DNA of 64,000 nucleotides, from NCBI GenBank assembly GCA_031761875.1, contig CP134492.1:1116001-1180000 (forward strand), given 5' to 3'. The notes beneath the pieces are model-generated. The model was given only the letters and a program-made list of their open reading frames with translations. It ran no database searches and had not been told where the DNA came from. The stretch comes from Bacillaceae bacterium IKA-2. GTDB lineage: Bacteria; Bacillota; Bacilli; Bacillales; Anaerobacillaceae. Position numbers and translations under genes: made by a program. Of the stretch, positions 37,587 to 45,874 are shown piece by piece. Positions within the stretch are counted from its first letter, which is position 1; the number at the start of each line of letters is the position of its first letter.

Positions 37587-38258
37587 TTAGGGAGCTGGTA
37601 ATTGAGCTTGATTTTCTGCACCGTATTCTAGGAAAAGTTCTGTTGTCTCAAGAAAATCGCGTTTTTCTGCCACTTCAAATGGAGTAGTGCCACTATCATC
37701 TTTTGCATTAACTTCTGCTCCACTCTCAAGAAGTAGCTTTAATGTATCTATATGTCCATAGACAGCTGCCCTATGAAGTGGTGTAAATCCAGTATTATCC
37801 CTTGCGTTAACATCTGAGCCATTATCGATTAATAATTTTGCAACTGCGGCTTGATCGCCGTGGGCGGCGTAGTGCATGGGTGTATATCCATCATCACTTT
37901 TTATATCTAAATCCGCTCCATTTATAATTAATAGTTTTGTGATCTCGCTAAAACCATTTCGTGCTGCTAAATGTAATGAAGTTAACCCAGCTAGCCCGGC
38001 TTCGTCTACATTAACGCCAGCATCTAAATGGGAGATAACCTCTGCAAGATTGTTCTCAGCCACTGCATCAAAAATAGACTCTGTTTCTAATGTATCTTTG
38101 CTCGAATTTGTATCCATATCGGTGTCGGTCACTGGTTGAGATTCATCATTCGTCGGTTCAGATAAATCATCTAAAGGTGGTTCACTTTCCAGCGTACACC
38201 CTATAAGAACTACTATAATTAGTAACATTAACAACATCATTCTATAAAAACGCTTCAA
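37587..38258 (-). CDS. Exported ankyrin-repeat lipoprotein
   Basis: 223 aa. Lipoprotein signal with lipobox VLIGC (Cys about residue 21), an acidic low-complexity linker rich in D/E/S/T (residues 25-60), then about five ankyrin repeats (GLTSLHLAARNGFSEITKLL, GYTPMHYAAHGDQAAVAKLL, GFTPLHRAAVYGHIDTLKLL, GTTPFEVAEKRD). Predicted outside the cell, tethered to the membrane, as a binding protein. TTG start behind AAGGAGGAG. Partner unknown; family A repeat downstream. Confidence 0.87.
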   Translation of the reverse strand: MKRFYRMMLLMLLIIVVLIGCTLESEPPLDDLSEPTNDESQPVTDTDMDTNSSKDTLETESIFDAVAENNLAEVISHLDAGVNVDEAGLAGLTSLHLAARNGFSEITKLLIINGADLDIKSDDGYTPMHYAAHGDQAAVAKLLIDNGSDVNARDNTGFTPLHRAAVYGHIDTLKLLLESGAEVNAKDDSGTTPFEVAEKRDFLETTELFLEYGAENQAQLPAP

Positions 38259-38614
38259 ATTAAATACTCCTCCTTGTTAACAATATTCTGATCTCATTAA
38301 TATAGTAGTGTTTCTGATTAGTACCTTTCTCTATAAACTAAAAAAATCCTTTAAATTAACGAAGTGAAATAAAGTGACATTTTTTTCAGTTGGTGGTTAT
38401 AGGAGCAACTTCATAATTATTATAGCTTAAATTGGCTGTTAGCCGGTATACTAAAAAATTATAATAAAAGCAGGATCTTTCTTATCAGTGAAAGAAGTGA
38501 GTTGTTCACATGGAAAACTGAGTATATTCAAGTATAATTATCTCAAGGCAGTGATTGTCTGATAATTGTGATGTTCTTGAATGCAAATTTATTTTAACAG
38601 GAGTGATACTATAA
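38259..38614. other. Divergent intergenic region, nothing recognised
   Basis: 356 bp of AT-rich sequence between the ankyrin lipoprotein and RDD genes. It must hold both promoters, but I see no convincing -35/-10 pair, dyad or RNA element. Confidence 0.4.
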
Positions 38615-39106
38615 ATGGAAAAAACAGTCGACGTTCAATTAAAAGAGCGATTTTTAGCTCCAGATTTACGTGCGGGTGGATGGATTCGAATATTGGCGAT
38701 GATTTATGATATTACGGTTCTAGGAATGTTTTTAATTATGTTTGGAGGAGCAACAACTTTATGGATGTTGACTAAAACAGAAACTAGTTTCATTGGCGAT
38801 CCGATGCGGGCAAGGCAGGATATTATGGCAAATGAGCCTCATTTACTTATTATCAATTATATCATCCTAATAAGTGTATTTCTCTTTTGTCAAATCATTT
38901 ATCCTGCTATTAAAAAACAAACATTTGGAATGATGATTACTGATTTAACATTGGTGGATGAAGATAGAAAGGAACTGACTTTCTGGCAATATGTTAAAAG
39001 AGAGTGTTGGAAAATTTTATTGTTCCCAACATTTGTTCTTTCTTTTATAAAAGAAAGAAGACCGTTATATGACAAAATGAGTAAAAGTTATTTAATGAAA
39101 TATTAA
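38615..39106 (+). CDS. RDD family membrane protein
   Basis: 163 aa. RDD domain: an arginine/aspartate start (DLRAGGWIRILAMIYDITVLG), two long membrane segments (residues ~25-50 and ~85-105), and the cytoplasmic C-terminal segment QTFGMMITDLTLVDEDRKELTFWQ. Such proteins are often ion antiporters or of unknown role. CAGGAGTGA before ATG. Monocistronic as far as seen. Confidence 0.82.
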   Translation: MEKTVDVQLKERFLAPDLRAGGWIRILAMIYDITVLGMFLIMFGGATTLWMLTKTETSFIGDPMRARQDIMANEPHLLIINYIILISVFLFCQIIYPAIKKQTFGMMITDLTLVDEDRKELTFWQYVKRECWKILLFPTFVLSFIKERRPLYDKMSKSYLMKY

Positions 39107-39204
39107 CAAATTAGCTCGTTGATGCTTTTATGGGTTGCTTCCAGCAAATCTAAAATGTCAGATAATTCTAATTTAAACAAATTTAAGGTTTTGTTTTTAA
39201 AGTG

Positions 39205-39234
39205 TTGAAAGCGTTTTCAGCAATGGTTTATAAT
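39205..39234 (+). promoter_or_regulatory. Sigma-A promoter of the 2-oxoacid oxidoreductase operon with overlapping cre
   Basis: TTGAAA (39205-39210), 18-bp spacer, TATAAT (39229-39234). TGAAAGCGTTTTCA at 39206-39219 is a full match to the cre consensus and covers the -35 and spacer, so CcpA should repress the operon when a good sugar is present. Confidence 0.82.
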
Positions 39235-39260
39235 ATGTATAAGCGAGGGGAGGCTGTGCT

Positions 39261-39935
39261 ATGGAAGTCAACCATACCATTGTTGCGGGCCATTATGGCA
39301 GTGGTAAAACGGAATATGCACTTCATGATGCTCTTCAAAGAAAAGGGAGCAACATTTACTTGTGTGATTTAGATGTAATTAATCCTTATTTTCGTTCGAG
39401 AGACCATCAAGAAGAGCTTGAGGCTAAAGGAGTTAACCTTGTAGCACCAAAAGGAGAACTACTCAAAGCGGATTTGCCTATTGTTACCGGCGAGGTAGCG
39501 TTGAGGATAAAAGAGACAGAGTCCACAGTGATTATCGATGTGGGTGGTAATGAAGACGGCGCAACAGTGCTCGGTCAGTTTGCGGCTCTTATTGAAACAA
39601 TGCCTTACGAGTTTTTATTTGTTGTAAATGTGAATCGTCCTAGTGTAGCCACAGCCGAGAAAATAATTCCGGTCATCCGAGCCATTGAAAAAAACTCACG
39701 TCTAAAAGTGACAGGACTCGTCCACAATACGCATTTGTGCGGAGAAGATTTAAGTAAGGAAGATATTCTAGAAGGTGAATCGGTTTGCAATGAAGTTTTC
39801 GAAAAGTCAGGGATTCCTCTGAAATTTACGATGATTGAGGAGCGGCAGTATAAGGGACTAAAGGAAGAGTTAAATTTTAATAGTAATCGCCTAATAGTTT
39901 TCAAGAGAAGATTACTAGCTCCATGGCATGTATGA
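39261..39935 (+). CDS. P-loop ATP-binding protein of the oxidoreductase operon
   Basis: 224 aa. Walker A GHYGSGKTEYAL at residues ~9-20; CDLDVINPYFRSRD and VIIDVGGNEDGATVLGQF are Walker B/switch-like, of the SIMIBI (MinD/ArsA-like) class. Genes of this type often head operons for 4Fe-4S protein plus VorB-type oxidoreductases in anaerobes. It might help load clusters or regulate assembly, but its function is not established. GGGGAGG before ATG. Confidence 0.82.
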   Translation: MEVNHTIVAGHYGSGKTEYALHDALQRKGSNIYLCDLDVINPYFRSRDHQEELEAKGVNLVAPKGELLKADLPIVTGEVALRIKETESTVIIDVGGNEDGATVLGQFAALIETMPYEFLFVVNVNRPSVATAEKIIPVIRAIEKNSRLKVTGLVHNTHLCGEDLSKEDILEGESVCNEVFEKSGIPLKFTMIEERQYKGLKEELNFNSNRLIVFKRRLLAPWHV

Positions 39936-39953
39936 CAAAAGGAGGGGAACAGC

Positions 39954-40184
39954 ATGAAGGTCCAATTTGATGAAGATCGTTGTAAAGGATGCTCATTATG
40001 TATAAGTGCTTGTCCACAAAATATCCTAAGATTATCAACAAGAATGAACAAAAAAGGTTATCAGGCAGCCGAAATGATTCATGAAGAACTTTGCACGAGT
40101 TGTGCAGCCTGTGCACGAATGTGTCCTGACGCGGCGATAACAATTTATCGACCAGAAAGAACAATAGAGAAGCTTCATAGGTAG
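39954..40184 (+). CDS. Ferredoxin-like delta subunit, 2x[4Fe-4S]
   Basis: 76 aa. Two classical cluster motifs: CKGCSLCISACPQ and CTSCAACARMCPDAAI. Delta subunit that carries electrons from the TPP/Fe-S core to free ferredoxin. Lies 18 bp after the ATPase gene and 19 bp before the alpha subunit; AAAGGAGGGG ribosome site. Confidence 0.93.
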   Translation: MKVQFDEDRCKGCSLCISACPQNILRLSTRMNKKGYQAAEMIHEELCTSCAACARMCPDAAITIYRPERTIEKLHR

Positions 40185-40203
40185 TTGAGGGGAGAGAGAA
40201 AAT

Positions 40204-41271
40204 ATGGGGAAAGTTTTAATGAAAGGGAATGAAGTCATTGGTGAGGCCGCGATACAAGCAGGCTGTTACTATTATTTTGGGTATCCGATTACACCTCAAA
40301 GCGAATTGGTGTCCTATATGGCAAACCGTTTGCCGGAAGTGAATGGGGTATTTTTACAGGCTGAGAGTGAGGTTGCAGCGATCAATATGGTATACGGGGC
40401 AGCGTCTGCCGGGGTTCGAGTAATGACCTCATCTTCTGGACCAGGTTTTAGTTTGAAGCAAGAAGGAATTTCCTACCTTGCTGGAGCAGAACTCCCAGCT
40501 GTCATTGTCAATATGTCAAGGGGAGGTCCAGGTTTAGGAAATATCCAACCATCACAGGCTGACTATTTCCAAGCAACCAAAGGGGGAGGGCACGGTGATT
40601 ATTATACGCCTGTATTAGCGCCTGCTAACTTACAGGAAATTGTTGATTTAACAGCAGAAGCGTTTCGAATTGCTGATCAATACCGGACACCGGTCATTTT
40701 ACTTGGTGATGGGATGCTTGGCCAAATGATGGAGCCAGTGGAATTCAAAGACCACACAGATTCCGGTGAGGGCTTCAATAAAGATTGGGCAACAACTGGA
40801 ACAATCGGGGATGGCCCTCCAAAGGTAATCACATCGCTTGATTTAAGTGATATTGCGCTCGAACAGCGAAATCATCGTTTACAGCAAAAATATCAGGAAA
40901 TTACAACCAATGAAATAAAAGTAGAAACGAAATACACCAACGATGCCGATTATATCATTGTTGCTTATGGAACCGTGGCAAGAATTGCTATGAGCGCGAT
41001 CGAGAGAGCACGAAATGATGGGATGAAAATCGGGCTTATCCGTCCAATCTCATTGTGGCCGTTTCCCAAAAGAGTAATCTCAGATATTAGCATCAATGTA
41101 AAAGAGTTATTAACCGTTGAAATGAACGCCGGTCAAATGGTCGAAGATGTTCGCTTAGCTGTTGAGGGAAAAGCTCCGGTAAGCTTCTATGGTCGTACTG
41201 GTGGCATTATTCCTACGGTAGAGGAAATCTATCAAGAGATTTTGAAGCTTAGAGAAGGGGTGACCTCATGA
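40204..41271 (+). CDS. vorB: 2-oxoacid:ferredoxin oxidoreductase alpha subunit (VorB/KorA type)
   Basis: 355 aa. Pyrimidine-binding half of the TPP enzyme: MKGNEVIGEAAIQAGCYYYFGYPITPQSE at the N-terminus, SSGPGFSLKQEGISYLAGAELP, and the C-terminal transketolase-like domain. It oxidatively decarboxylates a 2-oxoacid (branched-chain or 2-oxoglutarate) with CoA and ferredoxin. Sequence alone does not settle the substrate; the gene symbol follows the usual name for this four-gene layout. GGGGAGAGAG before ATG. Confidence 0.9.
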   Translation: MGKVLMKGNEVIGEAAIQAGCYYYFGYPITPQSELVSYMANRLPEVNGVFLQAESEVAAINMVYGAASAGVRVMTSSSGPGFSLKQEGISYLAGAELPAVIVNMSRGGPGLGNIQPSQADYFQATKGGGHGDYYTPVLAPANLQEIVDLTAEAFRIADQYRTPVILLGDGMLGQMMEPVEFKDHTDSGEGFNKDWATTGTIGDGPPKVITSLDLSDIALEQRNHRLQQKYQEITTNEIKVETKYTNDADYIIVAYGTVARIAMSAIERARNDGMKIGLIRPISLWPFPKRVISDISINVKELLTVEMNAGQMVEDVRLAVEGKAPVSFYGRTGGIIPTVEEIYQEILKLREGVTS

Positions 41272-42029
41272 AAACGGTGTTTAAACGAACCGAAGGACTG
41301 AAGGAAGCTGACACTCATTATTGCCCAGGGTGCACGCATGGAATTATTCACAGGCTAGTAGGTGAGACTTTAGCTGAAATGGATGCATTAGAACGGACTG
41401 TCGGTGTTGCATCAGTCGGGTGCTCTGTATTGTCGTATGATTACTTTAATTGTGATATGACGCAGGCGGCTCACGGCCGAGCGCCAGCTGTGGCTACAGG
41501 ATTAAAGCGGGTACTCCCAGATGATCGACTCGTATTCACTTATCAAGGCGATGGTGATTTGGCCTCGATTGGAATGGCCGAAATTGTCCACAGTGCAGCC
41601 AGAAGTGAAAACATTACCGTGATCTTTGTTAATAACGCTACCTACGGCATGACAGGAGGTCAAATGTCGCCAACGACTCTTGTTGGGCAAAAGACTGCTA
41701 CATCAACTCAAGGAAGAGCACAAGGCTCACATGGGTTACCAATTCGGGTCTCAGAAATGTTGGCCACCCTAGATGGAAGTACGTATATCGAACGAGTCTC
41801 GACACATGATGTCGCTCACGTCATTAAAGCAAAAAAAGCGATCCGAAAAGCTTTTGCTACACAAGAGCAAAAAAAAGGATTCTCTATGATCGAAGTCTTA
41901 TCAACGTGCCCAACAAACTGGGGCTTAACTCCTGAAGAGTCTTTACAATGGGTAAAAGCTGAAATGGTTCCGTATTATCCATTGGGGGTATTCAAAGACC
42001 TTCGAGCTGAGCGGGAGGAATCAATATGA
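41268..42029 (+). CDS. 2-oxoacid:ferredoxin oxidoreductase beta subunit (TPP-binding)
   Basis: 253 aa. TPP-binding motif GDGDLASIGMAEIVHSA ending in IFVNNATYGMTGGQ; Cys in THYCPGCTHG ligates the subunit's cluster together with other cysteines (VGCSVL). ATGA overlap with the alpha gene, so the two are coupled. Pairs with the alpha subunit to form the catalytic core. Confidence 0.92.
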   Translation: MKTVFKRTEGLKEADTHYCPGCTHGIIHRLVGETLAEMDALERTVGVASVGCSVLSYDYFNCDMTQAAHGRAPAVATGLKRVLPDDRLVFTYQGDGDLASIGMAEIVHSAARSENITVIFVNNATYGMTGGQMSPTTLVGQKTATSTQGRAQGSHGLPIRVSEMLATLDGSTYIERVSTHDVAHVIKAKKAIRKAFATQEQKKGFSMIEVLSTCPTNWGLTPEESLQWVKAEMVPYYPLGVFKDLRAEREESI

Positions 42030-42562
42030 AACAAGAATTAATCATTGCTGGTTTTGGTGGGCAAGGGGTCATGTCTATGGGGCAGTTACTCGCTTATGCA
42101 GGCATGAAGGAAGGTAAACAAGTATCATGGCTTCCGTCTTATGGTCCAGAACAGCGAGGTGGCACCGCAAATGTATCTGTTGTGATAAGTGATGAGATAG
42201 TAGGTTCACCTGTCATCGACAAGCCTACATCCGTCATTGCTTTGAATACCCCTTCATTTGAAAAATTTGAACCTATGCTCATTAGTGGCGGGGACTTGTT
42301 CATCAACGCGGATTTAATCGAGATAATTAGTGACAGAAAAGATATCTTTTTTTTGCCGATCCCTGCTACTAAGATAGCAAAAAGTTTAGATGAAGAGCGA
42401 GTAGCAGGTATGGTCATATTAGGAGCATTTATTACAAAAACAAACATTTTATCGAAAGAAAGTCTTCTCCAAGCGTTAATTCATGTCTTAGGAGAAAAGA
42501 AAAGGCATCTCATTGATGTCAATGAGCAAGCGATTATTGCAGGAGCAAACCTTATTAAGTAA
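42026..42562 (+). CDS. 2-oxoacid:ferredoxin oxidoreductase gamma subunit
   Basis: 178 aa. Family start ELIIAGFGGQGVMSMGQLLAYAG and PSYGPEQRGGTANVSVVIS match the POR/KOR gamma fold. ATGA overlap with the beta gene. Last gene of the operon, which then has all four subunit types as separate genes (delta, alpha, beta, gamma). Confidence 0.92.
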   Translation: MKQELIIAGFGGQGVMSMGQLLAYAGMKEGKQVSWLPSYGPEQRGGTANVSVVISDEIVGSPVIDKPTSVIALNTPSFEKFEPMLISGGDLFINADLIEIISDRKDIFFLPIPATKIAKSLDEERVAGMVILGAFITKTNILSKESLLQALIHVLGEKKRHLIDVNEQAIIAGANLIK

Positions 42563-42924
42563 GATTTTTTAGCAAAAAAATCTTCTAGAATTCTTGTGCC
42601 TGGCGCAGCACGAAGTTACTGGTTACAAATCAGATGAGCTTCCAACGCTGTCCGAAAGCGGCCGAAAAAGCTTAGCTGGATACAAAGATCTGATAAAAAC
42701 TGCTGAAATATTTAGTTAGATTTATCTAATTTAATAAGGAAAAAAACACCCCCGAATCGTTTACTCGATTTTGTGTTTTTGGAGGTGTTTTTTTTGATTT
42801 TTAATTATTTTTTTTATGGGAATGATTTCATAATACCAAAAATTAGCCAGATAAATCTACCTAGTGGCGCAGAATCTGCATTTGAAATTCACTTATGGTA
42901 TTATGACCTTGGAAAACAATATCA
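42563..42924. other. Convergent region between gamma subunit and cydB
   Basis: Holds an AAGATTTTTT/AAAAAATCTT hairpin right after the gamma gene, the terminator at 42741-42795, and a wider inverted repeat TCATAATACCA (about 42828) / TGGTATTATGA (about 42896) enclosing AGATAAATCTA; the latter also pairs with TTAGATTTATCT near 42716. No gene seen. Confidence 0.5.
42741..42795. terminator. Bidirectional terminator
   Basis: AAAAAACACC / GGTGTTTTTTTT outer stem, GAATCG/CGATT inner stem. Confidence 0.85.
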
Positions 42925-43935
42925 CTAACCTTTGATATATTTGGTGTTAAAGATAAACAGACGTAAAAGTAAGTAGAGAGAAGGAATAAGTAGTGATAGA
43001 CCTAATAAAAACGCAATAATTAAGGCGACCCCCATTTCTGGCCCAGTAATGCTTTCATAGATAGTTATATAAGGATACAAAATGTAAGGTAAGTGTGTCG
43101 CTCCATATCCAAAAAATGCTAATCCATATTGTAAGGCAACTAAGCTAAAAGCAATCCCTAAGTTAATTCCTTTATAGATCAGCCAAACAGCGAAAACAAA
43201 GCAAATCAGAGACGCTCCAAACATCCAGTACATGTCAATCATCGCTTGGAAATGCTCCGGATTGTGAGTGCTTAACATAAAAAAGAAAAGAATACTTGCT
43301 AAAATTGTTGGTCCGCTCCAAATTAAAGCAAACCTCCGTAGTAGTCTAAAGGCATCTTTGTCTTCCATCTGAAAGGCATAATAGGTTAAAAAACTTGCAC
43401 TGATAAAAAGAACGCTGACAATCGCCAATAAAACACCAGACCAAGCAAATGGGCTTGATAAAAGTTTATCGTTTAAGAGAGTAACGGTTTCACCATCATA
43501 AAAAATAAATCCGCCCTCAGAAATAATTAACACGATCGACAATGCGGCTGGGATAAATAACCCGCTCATCCCATACAAAAATACATAAATGTTACTTTCT
43601 CTCGCCCCATAATTAGCAAAAGCATAAAATGATCCGCGAATCGCCAGTAAAATTAAAGCTATACTTCCGGGAACTAATAGAGCGGTGCCAAAGTAAAAAG
43701 CCGAATCAGGGAAAAAACCAATGATCCCAATAAAGAAAAAAACGAGAAAAACATTCGTCACTTCCCAAACCGGTGATAAATAACGGTCAATTACTGTGCG
43801 GATGCTGTGTTTTTTTCGAGTCATCTTTGCATAATAAGAATAAAATCCCGCCCCAAAGTCGATAGAGGCAACAATCAAATAACCATACAAAAAAACCCAT
43901 AATACGGTAATCCCGATAATCTCAATAGTCATCAT
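42925..43935 (-). CDS. cydB: Cytochrome bd ubiquinol/menaquinol oxidase subunit II
   Basis: 336 aa, about eight membrane segments; opens with the family stretch VLWVFLYGYLIVASIDFGAGFYSYYA. Partner of CydA in the high-oxygen-affinity terminal quinol oxidase. Starts 11 bp after the cydA stop; ATG 43935 or the next ATG 43932. Confidence 0.94.
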   Translation of the reverse strand: MMTIEIIGITVLWVFLYGYLIVASIDFGAGFYSYYAKMTRKKHSIRTVIDRYLSPVWEVTNVFLVFFFIGIIGFFPDSAFYFGTALLVPGSIALILLAIRGSFYAFANYGARESNIYVFLYGMSGLFIPAALSIVLIISEGGFIFYDGETVTLLNDKLLSSPFAWSGVLLAIVSVLFISASFLTYYAFQMEDKDAFRLLRRFALIWSGPTILASILFFFMLSTHNPEHFQAMIDMYWMFGASLICFVFAVWLIYKGINLGIAFSLVALQYGLAFFGYGATHLPYILYPYITIYESITGPEMGVALIIAFLLGLSLLIPSLYLLLRLFIFNTKYIKG

Positions 43936-43946
43936 GAACCCTCACT

Positions 43947-45278
43947 TTATAAAATAATCTCTTTTTTCTCTAGTTCCATTTCAGCAGATTTACTCTTAAA
44001 TAAACGAATCAGAATGGTTGGGAGTAAAATTGCTAGCATCATATATAAAAGTGAAAAAAGGATAAGCATTTCAAAGACATATGGATTGGTAGTAACACCT
44101 TCAGACACTTTCATAAATCCTCGTAAAATCCATGGTTGTCGCCCCACCTCTGTCATGATCCAGCCAAATTCAATCGCTAATATCGCCAACGGACCACCCA
44201 AAATAATCGAGCGAAGTAACCATGGGTGTAGCGGGTTAAGGCGAGTAAAATAATTAAACATGAAATAGGCGGCAGCGACAGCTAGTAAGTACATACCAAT
44301 GAAAATCATCAAATTAAAAAAATGATGAATAAATAGCGGTGGCCACAACTCTTTAGGGAATTCATTGAGGCCAATTACTTCTGCATTCGGTGAATTAAAA
44401 GCTAAAATACTAAGACCAAACGGAATGTTGAGCGCAAAACGGGCGGTCTGTTCTTCTTCATCTAAAATTCCACCAAGGATTAATTTGGCCCTTGTTTCTG
44501 TTTCAAAATGCCATTCGGCTGCTGCTAATTTTTCAGGTTGATATTTCGCTAAAAATTTACCAGCAAAATCACCATTAAGAACGGTAGCCATACCAAAAAC
44601 AAAACAACCGATCATCGTTAAATGCAGGGCCTTTTTGTAGTAAACATGGGATTTTCCTTTTAAAATAAAATAAGCTGAAATGGCTGCCAAAATAAAAGCA
44701 GATGTTAAATAAGCAGACGTTAAAACATGGGCCACTTTTGATGGCGTGGCTGGATTAAACATAGCTACTAACGGTTTGATATTTGTAAATAGACCATTCT
44801 CAACGTCAAATCCTTGTGGAGTATTCATAAAAGCGTTGGCCGATGTGATAAAAAAAGCAGATGCAGAAGCGCCAAGAATGATCGGAAGAGACAAGAGCCA
44901 ATGATAAATCGGTTTAAAGCGATCCCAAGTATATAAATAAATACCTAAAAAAATTGCTTCAAAAAAGAAAGCAAACGTTTCTAAAAATAAAGGCAGACTA
45001 ATAATCTGACCAGATGCCTGCATAAATCGCGGCCACAACAGTGATAATTGCAGTCCAATTATCGTTCCTGTGACAACCCCGACCGCTACTACGATGACAT
45101 AACCTCGCGCCCATCTTCTAGCTAATAAATGATAATGGGGATCTTTCTTTTTAATCCCAATAAGTTCTGCTAAAGAAAAAAAAATCGGGATACCGACGCC
45201 AACAGTTGCCATAATAATATGAAAACACAATGTTATCGCGGTGAGTAAGCGACTTAACAGTAATGTATCAAATTCCAT
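43947..45278 (-). CDS. cydA: Cytochrome bd oxidase subunit I
   Basis: 443 aa, the size of Gram-positive short-Q-loop CydA. Haem ligand histidine near the N-terminus (SRLLTAITLCFHIIMA), methionine/quinol-loop region KFLAKYQPEKLAAAEWHFETE, and EVGRQPWILRGF. GGGAGGTAAC before ATG. Second gene of a cydS-cydA-cydB unit. Confidence 0.95.
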   Translation of the reverse strand: MEFDTLLLSRLLTAITLCFHIIMATVGVGIPIFFSLAELIGIKKKDPHYHLLARRWARGYVIVVAVGVVTGTIIGLQLSLLWPRFMQASGQIISLPLFLETFAFFFEAIFLGIYLYTWDRFKPIYHWLLSLPIILGASASAFFITSANAFMNTPQGFDVENGLFTNIKPLVAMFNPATPSKVAHVLTSAYLTSAFILAAISAYFILKGKSHVYYKKALHLTMIGCFVFGMATVLNGDFAGKFLAKYQPEKLAAAEWHFETETRAKLILGGILDEEEQTARFALNIPFGLSILAFNSPNAEVIGLNEFPKELWPPLFIHHFFNLMIFIGMYLLAVAAAYFMFNYFTRLNPLHPWLLRSIILGGPLAILAIEFGWIMTEVGRQPWILRGFMKVSEGVTTNPYVFEMLILFSLLYMMLAILLPTILIRLFKSKSAEMELEKKEIIL

Positions 45279-45306
45279 AATGTTACCTCCCTAGATAAGT
45301 TGATGA

Positions 45307-45364
45307 GAAAAGGGGACAGGCACCTTTTCCCAGTGAAGTGGGACAAGTTGCCTGTCCCCTTTTC
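45307..45364. repeat. Perfect 16-bp inverted repeat between cydS and cydA
   Basis: GAAAAGGGGACAGGCA (45307-45322) and its exact complement (45349-45364), with an inner TCCCA/TGGGA hairpin. A GGGGACAGGCAC palindrome of this type recurs in bacilli. On the cyd transcript it lies after cydS and before cydA. Confidence 0.85.
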
Positions 45365-45367
45365 CCG

Positions 45368-45478
45368 TTAGATCTTATCTTCAAAATTTTTTTTAGTAAT
45401 TAAACCCCAGAAGAAAAAAATACCTAAAGAAATAAAAACAACAAGTAGTGGTGCGACCATGATCAGAAAAGTACTCAT
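45368..45478 (-). CDS. cydS: Small cytochrome bd subunit CydS
   Basis: 36 aa, found by translating the sequence upstream of cydA. Opens MSTFLIMVAPLLVVFISLGI and ends KKNFEDKI: one membrane helix and a short charged tail. The Geobacillus bd oxidase contains a CydS subunit with a near-identical start (MxTFLIMYAP...). AAGGAGG at seven bases before ATG. Stabilises haem b in CydA in the known structure; same role inferred here. Confidence 0.9.
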   Translation of the reverse strand: MSTFLIMVAPLLVVFISLGIFFFWGLITKKNFEDKI

Positions 45479-45632
45479 GATTTTCCTCCTTAACGATTTC
45501 ATTTTGTCTATTGTTTCCAATACCAAAATGATTATGTATAATTAAAGATAGGGAAGAATAAGGACAAAAAATAAAGGAAAGATAGTCACTTTTTTTTGGT
45601 CGATAAGATAAGATTTTCTTGTGGCACTAATG

Positions 45633-45671
45633 AAAAACTCCTAACAAAACGATCTTGTTAGGAGTTTTCTT
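45633..45671. terminator. Hairpin terminator, 45.65 kb
   Basis: AAAAACTCCTAACAA / TTGTTAGGAGTTTTC, 7-nt loop, T-rich on both strands. Confidence 0.8.
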
Positions 45672-45790
45672 AATCGTTAATCTGTATATCTTTCTGCGCT
45701 GACTATTGGCTGCGTATATGAATTTAAGATGAATTGACAATGAATTATAGATGAAAGAATCAACAAGTGGCACGAGGTACCTAGGTACAT

Positions 45791-45833
45791 GAAAAGCAGA
45801 AAGCGGTCATCAAAGGGTGAGTAAGATGACCGC
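45791..45833 (-). terminator. Terminator of the L,D-transpeptidase gene
   Basis: On the minus strand GCGGTCATC pairs with GATGACCGC, then TTTCTGCTTTTC. Confidence 0.65.
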
Positions 45834-45874
45834 AAGTGTACGATGTCTAATTTAGTTATCGGTTCTAGTAATCA

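Larger units (their letters stand above)
45479..45874. other. Intergenic region upstream of cydS
   Basis: Contains the cyd promoter region (none scored confidently; no Rex palindrome TTGTGAANNNNTTCACAA seen), the hairpin at 45633-45671, and the hairpin at 45791-45833. Nothing else recognised. Confidence 0.4.

Noticed and set aside
45479-45600. Rex operator upstream of the cyd genes
   Set aside because: No TTGTGAA-N4-TTCACAA-like palindrome.
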